From an uncultured Lachnospiraceae bacterium (GTDB lineage Bacteria > Bacillota > Clostridia > Lachnospirales > Lachnospiraceae), in NCBI GenBank assembly GCA_946538445.1, contig CAMNGO010000051.1:1-11748 (forward strand): a DNA stretch of 11,748 nucleotides, read 5' to 3'. Under the pieces are notes generated by a model that was not told the DNA's origin, did no database searches, and saw only the letters and a list, made by a program, of their open reading frames with translations. This document shows positions 7,862 through 11,748 of the stretch, in pieces; position 1 is the first letter of the stretch; every line of letters starts with the position of its first letter. The position numbers and the translations under genes are program-made.

Positions 7862-7912
7862 GAATTCAAGTGTAGAGCACACCCAGAATTGTTCGCATAG
7901 GAGGAAAAGACT

Positions 7913-8365
7913 ATGATCAAGGCAACAAGTTGTGGTGGTGTGGTTATTTTCAGAGGGAAGATCCTTCTTCTTTTCAAGAATTATAAGAACAGGTATGAGG
8001 GATGGGTTCTTCCAAAGGGAACCGTAGAAGAAGGCGAAGAATACAAGGATACCGCCATCAGAGAGGTGCGGGAAGAAACCGGAGCAAAGGCAAGTATCAT
8101 AAAGTATATCGGTAAGAGTTCCTATACTTTCAACACATCCCATGATGTGGTGGAGAAAGATGTACACTGGTATCTGATGATGTCAGACAGCTACTATTCC
8201 AAACCGCAGCGGGAGGAATACTTTGTTGATTCCGGCTATTACAAGTTTCATGAAGCCTATCATCTGCTGAGATTTCCAAACGAAAAACAGATACTGGAAG
8301 ATGCATATCATCAGTATCTGGATTTGAAAAAAGCCAACCTGTGGGGAAGCAAAAAATATTTCTAA
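7913..8365 (+). CDS. Nudix hydrolase
   Basis: Nudix enzymes cleave nucleoside diphosphates linked to another moiety, using a divalent metal held by the Nudix box. Residues 36-58 match the box exactly (G-x5-E-x7-REVREETGA), so the catalytic Glu residues are present. WVLPKG just before it is typical of MutT/Ap4A-hydrolase-like members, but the substrate cannot be read from sequence. The product has 150 residues, a normal single-domain length, with no added domain. AGGAGG (7899-7904) lies 8 bases before the ATG. It appears to be monocistronic between its own promoter and the tRNA promoter. No terminator is visible between its stop and the tRNA gene, so some readthrough into the tRNA is possible. 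Confidence 0.93.
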   Translation: MIKATSCGGVVIFRGKILLLFKNYKNRYEGWVLPKGTVEEGEEYKDTAIREVREETGAKASIIKYIGKSSYTFNTSHDVVEKDVHWYLMMSDSYYSKPQREEYFVDSGYYKFHEAYHLLRFPNEKQILEDAYHQYLDLKKANLWGSKKYF

Positions 8366-8378
8366 GCCAGGAACCTTG

Positions 8379-8407
8379 TTGACAATATCGCTCATCTATG
8401 CTAATAT
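8379..8407 (+). promoter_or_regulatory. Promoter of the tRNA-Leu gene
   Basis: A perfect TTGACA (8379-8384), a 17-base spacer and TAATAT (8402-8407) preceded by TGC (extended -10). The predicted start near 8414 leaves about 8 bases before the mature tRNA 5' end at 8422. A near-consensus promoter this close is typical of a stable RNA gene. Confidence 0.75.
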
Positions 8408-8421
8408 AGACGAGTTGATAT

Positions 8422-8504
8422 GCCGGCCTGTCGGAATGGCAGACGAGGCAGACTCAAAATCTGTTGTGGGTGACCACGTGCGGGTTCAAGTCCCGCGGCC
8501 GGCA
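8422..8504 (+). tRNA. tRNA-Leu (anticodon CAA, reads UUG)
   Basis: All arms of a class II tRNA can be drawn. The acceptor stem GCCGGCC (8422-8428) pairs with GGCCGGC (8497-8503), with discriminator A8504. The D arm carries the GG of the D loop. The anticodon stem is GCAGA/TCTGT with loop CTCAAAA, which puts U33 before anticodon CAA (8455-8457). A long variable arm has stem GTGG/CCAC (8466-8477), and the T arm is GCGGG-TTCAAGT-CCCGC (8480-8496). The long variable arm, A discriminator and CAA anticodon together identify leucine. The 3' CCA is not encoded (CTA follows A8504), so it must be added by nucleotidyltransferase. Confidence 0.96.
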
Positions 8505-8513
8505 CTATTTTAT

Positions 8514-8555
8514 GAAGGCTGAGAACTCAATAATATGAGTGTCTCAGCCTTCTTT
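8514..8555 (+). terminator. Intrinsic terminator after tRNA-Leu
   Basis: GAAGGCTGAGA (8514-8524) pairs perfectly over 11 bp with TCTCAGCCTTC (8542-8552). ACTC/GAGT extends the stem by 4 bp past one bulged G (8541), around an 8-base loop. Only a short T run (TTTG) follows, so termination may be incomplete. The walJ-like gene starts 24 bases further on. Confidence 0.75.
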
Positions 8556-8579
8556 GTATCAGTTAGGAATTGAAATCAT

Positions 8580-9365
8580 ATGAAATTAGCAAGTATAGCC
8601 AGTGGAAGCAGCGGCAACTGCCTCTATGTGGGAAATGAAGAGACACAGTTCCTAGTGGATGTGGGCATCAGCCGTAAAAGAATCGTGGAAGGTCTTCAAG
8701 ATATGGGTGTGGATCCGGCAACCTTATCCGGAATCCTTATCACCCACGAACACATCGATCATATCCAGGGGCTGGGCGTTTTTCTTCGAAAATATAAACT
8801 GCCTGTCTTTGCCACTGCAAAGACAATCGACCAGATTTTATCCACCTCATCTCTGGGCAAGATGGATCCGGATCTGTTTGAAGTGATCAGACCGGATCAC
8901 CCCATCGTGCACGGCGGGGTCAGGATCGAAGCCAGTTCAGTACTTCATGATGCCGCGGACCCTGTATGTTATACACTCTCAGACAGCTCTTCCAAGATAG
9001 GGATCGCCACGGACTTCGGTACTTTTGACGATTACCTGGTGGAGAAGATGAAGGGATGCAAGTCTCTCCTGGTGGAGGCGAATCATGACCTCCACATGCT
9101 GATGGCAGGTCCTTATCCCTACCCACTGAAGAGGAGGATCATGGGGAATAAAGGACATATGTCCAACGAGAGGGCAGGCCAGTTTCTTGCCAAAGTGATC
9201 GATGAGGGAACCGACCAGGTGTTTCTGGGCCATCTCAGCAAAGAGAACAATTATGCCGATCTGGCATATGAAACAGTAAAAGTAGAGTTATCTCTACACA
9301 ATATGAATCTTGAAAAAGGGGAGTTCTCCCTGCTGATCGCGGATCGGACAAAACCTACTTTTTAA
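8580..9365 (+). CDS. MBL-fold metallo-hydrolase, YycJ/WalJ-like
   Basis: The 261-residue product is a single metallo-beta-lactamase-fold hydrolase. It has the metal-binding THEHIDH motif (H56, H58, D60, H61), a further His at 123 (VLHDAADP), Asp145 in GIATDFG, and LGHLSKENN (His218) near the C-terminus. The N-terminus MKLASIASGSSGNCLYV and the EANHD segment (166-170) are characteristic of the YycJ/WalJ group, which B. subtilis encodes next to the WalRK two-component system and which is linked to DNA-end processing and cell-wall signalling. No walRK genes are present here. The ribosome binding site is weak (AGGA 11 bases upstream). I see no convincing promoter between the tRNA terminator and the start, so expression may depend on readthrough. 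It probably begins the operon that continues with the ACT and UPF0210 genes. Confidence 0.9.
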   Translation: MKLASIASGSSGNCLYVGNEETQFLVDVGISRKRIVEGLQDMGVDPATLSGILITHEHIDHIQGLGVFLRKYKLPVFATAKTIDQILSTSSLGKMDPDLFEVIRPDHPIVHGGVRIEASSVLHDAADPVCYTLSDSSSKIGIATDFGTFDDYLVEKMKGCKSLLVEANHDLHMLMAGPYPYPLKRRIMGNKGHMSNERAGQFLAKVIDEGTDQVFLGHLSKENNYADLAYETVKVELSLHNMNLEKGEFSLLIADRTKPTF

Positions 9366-9405
9366 GCTGATCCATGCCTATATTTTGTTGACGGAGGTTA
9401 CGACT

Positions 9406-9687
9406 ATGAATGAGTTAAAAAAGTCAATCATCACGGTGATCGGAAAAGACTCCGTGGGAATCATTGCTAAAGTATGCACCTACCTGGCAGATAATGACAT
9501 CAATATCCTTGATATCAGTCAGACCATCACCGGAGGATATTTTAATATGATGATGATCGTGGAATCTGCAGAGGTCAAAAAGAGTTTTCCCGATATGGCT
9601 TCTGACCTTAGGGATCTCGGAGAGAAGATCGGTGTCGTTATACAGGCACAGCACGAAGAGATCTTCCAGATGATGCACCGTATATAA
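9406..9687 (+). CDS. ACT domain-containing protein, UPF0237 family
   Basis: The 93-residue product is a single ACT domain, a fold that usually binds amino acids or other small ligands and controls a partner protein. The N-terminus has the typical strand and ligand loop (SIITVIGKDSVGIIAKV), then a helix and the ISQTITGGYFNMMMIVE strands. It matches the stand-alone UPF0237 group related to GcvR. I chose the ATG at 9406 because GGAGG (9393-9397) lies 8 bases upstream and MNELKKSIITV is the natural family start; an upstream in-frame TTG at 9385 has no ribosome binding site. It lies 40 bases after the MBL gene and 18 bases before the UPF0210 gene, a pairing seen widely in Firmicutes, so it probably acts on or with that protein. 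The ligand is unknown. Confidence 0.9.
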   Translation: MNELKKSIITVIGKDSVGIIAKVCTYLADNDINILDISQTITGGYFNMMMIVESAEVKKSFPDMASDLRDLGEKIGVVIQAQHEEIFQMMHRI

Positions 9688-9705
9688 ACACACAGAGGAA
9701 CCGCC

Positions 9706-11070
9706 ATGTTAAATGTTAATGAAGTTATCGAAACCAACCGAATGATCCATGAGATGAATCTGGACGTCAGGACTATCACTATGGGTATCAGCCTTCTTGA
9801 CTGTGTCAGTGAATCTTTGGAGGAATGCTGTGATAATATATATCGCAAAATCACTTCCCTTGCCAGGGATCTGGTAAAAACCGGGCAGGAGATTGAACTG
9901 GAATACGGCATTCCCATTGTAAATAAAAGAATCTCTGTAACGCCCATCGCTCTGGTGGGAGGAAAATGCTGTAAGAAGCCGGAAGACTTTGTGAGGATAG
10001 CCAGGGAATTGGATCGCTGTGCTCATGAAGTGGGCGTCAACTTTATCGGCGGGTACTCCGCCCTGGTTAATAAAGGGATGACTCCGGCAGATGAGATGCT
10101 GATCCGTTCCATTCCCCAGGCGCTTGCCGGCACGGAAAGGGTGTGCAGCTCCGTGAATGTAGGCTCCACCAAAACCGGAATCAACATGGATGCCGTTAAA
10201 CTGTTAGGGGAGATTATCCTGGAGACATCAAAGCTTACCAAAGACCGTGACTCCATCGGGAATGCAAAACTGGTAGTCTTTACCAACGCACCGGATGACA
10301 ATCCTTTTATGGCCGGCGCCTTTCATGGTGTTACTGAAGCCGACTGCGTCATTAATGTGGGTGTCAGCGGTCCCGGAGTAGTGAAAAGAGCTATTGAAAA
10401 AGTAAAAGGACAGAATTTTGAGGTCTTATGTGAAACCATCAAGAAAACTGCTTTTAAGGTAACCCGGGTGGGGCAGCTTGTGGCGAGAGAAGCCTCCAGA
10501 CGTCTTGGAGTACCTTTCGGCATTATCGACCTGTCTCTGGCTCCGACCCCTGCGGTGGGTGACAGCGTGGGAGAGATCCTGGAGGAAATCGGGCTGGAAT
10601 ACGCCGGAGCTCCCGGAACCACCGCTGCCCTGGCACTATTAAATGATCAGGTAAAAAAGGGAGGTGTCATGGCTTCTTCTTATGTGGGTGGTTTGAGTGG
10701 TGCTTTTATCCCGGTAAGCGAGGACCAGCGCATGATCGATGCCGTGGAAGCAGGTGCGCTGACTCTTGAGAAGCTGGAAGCTATGACCTGTGTCTGCTCT
10801 GTTGGTCTTGATATGATCGCGATACCCGGCGATACCAAGGCAACCACCATCTCTGGTATCATAGCCGATGAGATGGCACTGGGCATGGTGAATCAAAAGA
10901 CCACTGCGGTACGTATTATTCCCGTGATAGGAAAAGGGGTAGGGGACACAGTGGAATTTGGAGGATTGCTGGGACATGCTCCGGTTATGGCTGTCAATTC
11001 CTTTGACTGTTCTGCCTTTATCAACCGAGGAGGACGGATACCGGCTCCCATTCACTCATTTAAAAACTGA
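9706..11070 (+). CDS. UPF0210 (PFL-like, DUF711) family protein
   Basis: The 454-residue product closely follows the UPF0210 pattern: RTITMGISLLDCV near residues 22-34, a GIPIVNKRISVTPIALVGG block (65-83), NFIGGYSALVNKG (112-124), a central MAGAFHGVTEADC region and a C-terminal VGLDMIAIPGDTKATTISG block (365-383). The family is often labelled PFL-like because of structural similarity to glycyl-radical enzymes, but I see no obvious C-terminal glycyl-radical motif and its reaction is not established. Several conserved-looking Cys residues occur in the first half. GAGGA (9695-9699) lies 6 bases before the ATG. The gene directly follows the ACT-domain gene and is followed 48 bases later by a 55-residue ORF. 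It is probably cytoplasmic, since there is no signal peptide or membrane segment. Confidence 0.9.
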   Translation: MLNVNEVIETNRMIHEMNLDVRTITMGISLLDCVSESLEECCDNIYRKITSLARDLVKTGQEIELEYGIPIVNKRISVTPIALVGGKCCKKPEDFVRIARELDRCAHEVGVNFIGGYSALVNKGMTPADEMLIRSIPQALAGTERVCSSVNVGSTKTGINMDAVKLLGEIILETSKLTKDRDSIGNAKLVVFTNAPDDNPFMAGAFHGVTEADCVINVGVSGPGVVKRAIEKVKGQNFEVLCETIKKTAFKVTRVGQLVAREASRRLGVPFGIIDLSLAPTPAVGDSVGEILEEIGLEYAGAPGTTAALALLNDQVKKGGVMASSYVGGLSGAFIPVSEDQRMIDAVEAGALTLEKLEAMTCVCSVGLDMIAIPGDTKATTISGIIADEMALGMVNQKTTAVRIIPVIGKGVGDTVEFGGLLGHAPVMAVNSFDCSAFINRGGRIPAPIHSFKN

Positions 11071-11118
11071 GTTACTCATTCTAACAATATATATTAATCA
11101 ATCGATTAGGAGAAGGAT

Positions 11119-11286
11119 ATGGATCAGGAAAAACTTAGAGAAGTTGCGATGAAACTCCATAAAGAGGGATGGAAATCAACAGAGTATGATCTTCTGTGGA
11201 TTCAATATGCTCAGATTTCCACCAGGGAAAAGATCCGGGCTTTATGTGATGAATTAAGAAAGATTGAAGAGGAAGAAAAACTTTAA
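11119..11286 (+). CDS. Small hypothetical protein (55 residues)
   Basis: ATG to TAA gives a 55-residue, highly charged, probably helical protein that starts MDQEKLREVAMKLHKEGWKS and ends EEEEKL. It has two Trp residues (18 and 27), one Cys (43) and no membrane segment or signal peptide. AGGAG (11108-11112) lies 6 bases before the ATG, with further purines between, so translation is likely. It begins 48 bases after the UPF0210 stop, with no terminator between, and is followed 33 bases later by a hairpin terminator, so it is probably the last gene of that operon. I do not recognise a family and assign no function. Its helix-turn-helix-like helical spacing is not strong enough to call DNA binding. 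Confidence 0.7.
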   Translation: MDQEKLREVAMKLHKEGWKSTEYDLLWIQYAQISTREKIRALCDELRKIEEEEKL

Positions 11287-11319
11287 CTTCAAAGTAATTT
11301 TTTTGATATTTTTTATAGG

Positions 11320-11368
11320 AAATCCGTCTCTTTTCATACCAAAGAATTATAGGAAAGGACGGATTTTT
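11320..11368 (+). terminator. Intrinsic terminator of the MBL-ACT-UPF0210 operon
   Basis: AAATCCGTC (11320-11328) pairs with GACGGATTT (11358-11366). After one bulged T (11329) the stem continues with CTTTTC (11330-11335) against GGAAAG (11352-11357), giving about 15 bp around a 16-base loop. The T run (11364-11368) is partly in the stem. It lies 33 bases after the small ORF. Confidence 0.7.
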
Positions 11369-11372
11369 ACCA

Positions 11373-11401
11373 TTTACTGTTTTGTTTTTTCATAATATAA
11401 T
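11373..11401 (+). promoter_or_regulatory. Candidate promoter of a short intergenic RNA
   Basis: TTTACT (11373-11378), a 17-base spacer and a perfect TATAAT (11396-11401), placed just after the operon terminator. The predicted start is near 11408. No plausible protein gene follows on this strand, so the promoter would serve a short RNA. The region is AT-rich, so a chance match is possible. Confidence 0.45.
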
Positions 11402-11407
11402 AACCAC

Positions 11408-11490
11408 AGTTGATACAGGATACCATTTAAATTGGACGATTAAATGGTGTGGTAAGAGCAGGGGATTATCATTTATTTCCTGCTTTTTCT
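11408..11490 (+). ncRNA. Candidate small non-coding RNA (about 80 nt)
   Basis: Between the candidate promoter and a T run lie two hairpins. The first pairs 11420-11430 with 11440-11450 (11 bp including one wobble, 9-base loop ATTGGACGA). The second is the terminator at 11457-11484. No ORF longer than a few codons fits inside. The gene behind it and the gene ahead both point towards this region, so it is not an obvious leader for a downstream gene. The loop contains ACGA, but there is only one such loop, so it does not fit the two-hairpin guanidine-II riboswitch. No known RNA family was recognised. This is inference from promoter and fold only. Confidence 0.35.
11457..11488 (+). terminator. 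Intrinsic terminator of the candidate small RNA
   Basis: AGCAGGGGA (11457-11465) pairs with TTTCCTGCT (11476-11484) over 9 bp, including two G-T wobbles, around a 10-base loop. TTTTCTC follows. The six outer pairs are all Watson-Crick. Confidence 0.6.
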
Positions 11491-11519
11491 CTGCCCTGAA
11501 ACAAATGAAAACTAAAATA

Positions 11520-11558
11520 ACGCAGACAATTTTTTACCATTGTCTGCGTCTTTTTTTT
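11520..11558. terminator. Strong, probably bidirectional intrinsic terminator
   Basis: ACGCAGACAA (11520-11529) pairs perfectly with TTGTCTGCGT (11540-11549) around a 10-base loop. On the + strand it is followed by C and eight T (11551-11558). On the minus strand the same hairpin is followed by TTATTTTAGTTTTC. It sits 8 bases beyond the stop codon of the leftward gene at the right edge, so it should end that gene as well as any rightward transcript. Confidence 0.85.
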
Positions 11559-11566
11559 GCTTATAA

Positions 11567-11748
11567 CTATAAGATGAACCGTGCCACGATTCCCTTTACT
11601 TTGTCCGGGATCTTTTCGGATGCATCGATAGTGTCCCAATTATTTCTGATCTTTGCGATAACAGTATCCCCCACATGATCACGTACCGAACGAAGTGCAT
11701 CTTCGGCAGAACCGTAAGTTGATACCAGCTCGTATACCTTCATGATAT
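11567..11748 (-). CDS. Hypothetical protein, leftward, entering from the right edge (partial or start near 11743)
   Basis: The reverse strand is open from the window edge to a TAG at 11567-11569. Reading from an ATG at 11743 gives 58 residues, beginning MKVYELVSTYGSAEDALRSV and ending KVKGIVARFIL. The composition looks like real protein, and the stop is followed at once by a strong terminator, which supports a true gene end. Only five bases lie upstream of the ATG inside the window, so a ribosome binding site cannot be checked. This may be a complete small protein or the C-terminus of a longer one. I recognise no family. Confidence 0.5.
   Translation of the reverse strand, partial: IMKVYELVSTYGSAEDALRSVRDHVGDTVIAKIRNNWDTIDASEKIPDKVKGIVARFIL

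Noticed and set aside
11280..11304. ACTTT/AAAGT hairpin followed by seven T right after the small ORF
   Set aside because: The stem is only 5 bp and almost all A-T, overlaps the stop codon, and is too weak to call next to the much stronger hairpin at 11320-11366.
11408..11490. Guanidine-II (mini-ykkC) riboswitch, because of an ACGA in the first hairpin loop
   Set aside because: That class needs two hairpins each capped by ACGR. The second hairpin here has no such loop, and no gene lies downstream on the same strand.
11382..11678. 98-codon + strand open frame in the right intergenic region
   Set aside because: It runs through two intrinsic terminators and then antisense to the leftward gene. 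It lacks a ribosome binding site and its composition (Phe, Ile, Thr rich) is that of translated AT-rich non-coding DNA.
1..11748. Mobile element, CRISPR array or defence island
   Set aside because: No repeat-spacer pattern, transposase or integrase motifs, or defence-type domains were seen; the gene content is conserved housekeeping.

Overview
The window looks like core chromosomal DNA from a low-to-moderate G+C Firmicute of class Clostridia, most likely Lachnospiraceae-like. Three things suggest this: the gene order ruvA-ruvB-zapA-U32 protein-SEDS protein-class B PBP, the strong GGAGG-type ribosome binding sites, and the paired ACT (UPF0237) and UPF0210 genes. The taxonomic call is inference from gene content; no marker gene was compared. 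No transposase, integrase, CRISPR array, phage gene or pseudogene was seen.

Left end (1-443): the 5' part of a DEDD/RNase H-like exonuclease gene runs leftward off the window. A 180-base divergent region separates it from ruvA. It holds one candidate promoter per direction and a LexA-like box between them.

Main operon (444-7798, + strand): ruvA, ruvB, zapA, a two-lobed U32/DUF3656 protein, a FtsW/RodA-type SEDS glycosyltransferase and a class B penicillin-binding protein. They are tightly spaced or overlapping. The operon joins Holliday-junction branch migration, a Z-ring associated protein, a probable RNA hydroxylation-type enzyme and a peptidoglycan polymerase/transpeptidase pair.

Middle (7799-8579): a Nudix hydrolase gene with its own extended -10 promoter, then a class II tRNA-Leu(CAA) with a near-consensus promoter and a strong hairpin terminator.

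Second operon (8580-11286, + strand): a YycJ/WalJ-type metallo-beta-lactamase-fold hydrolase, a 93-residue ACT-domain protein, the UPF0210 protein and a 55-residue small protein, ending at a bulged hairpin terminator.

Right end (11287-11748): a compact non-coding region with three terminator-like hairpins. A TTTACT-N17-TATAAT promoter followed by two hairpins suggests a short stand-alone RNA of about 80 nt. A leftward gene fragment enters from the right edge and ends at 11567, facing a probably bidirectional terminator.

Most of the window is ordinary housekeeping sequence. The points most worth a second look are the candidate small RNA, the ACT/UPF0210/small-protein cluster of unknown function, and the LexA-like box in the divergent ruvA control region.
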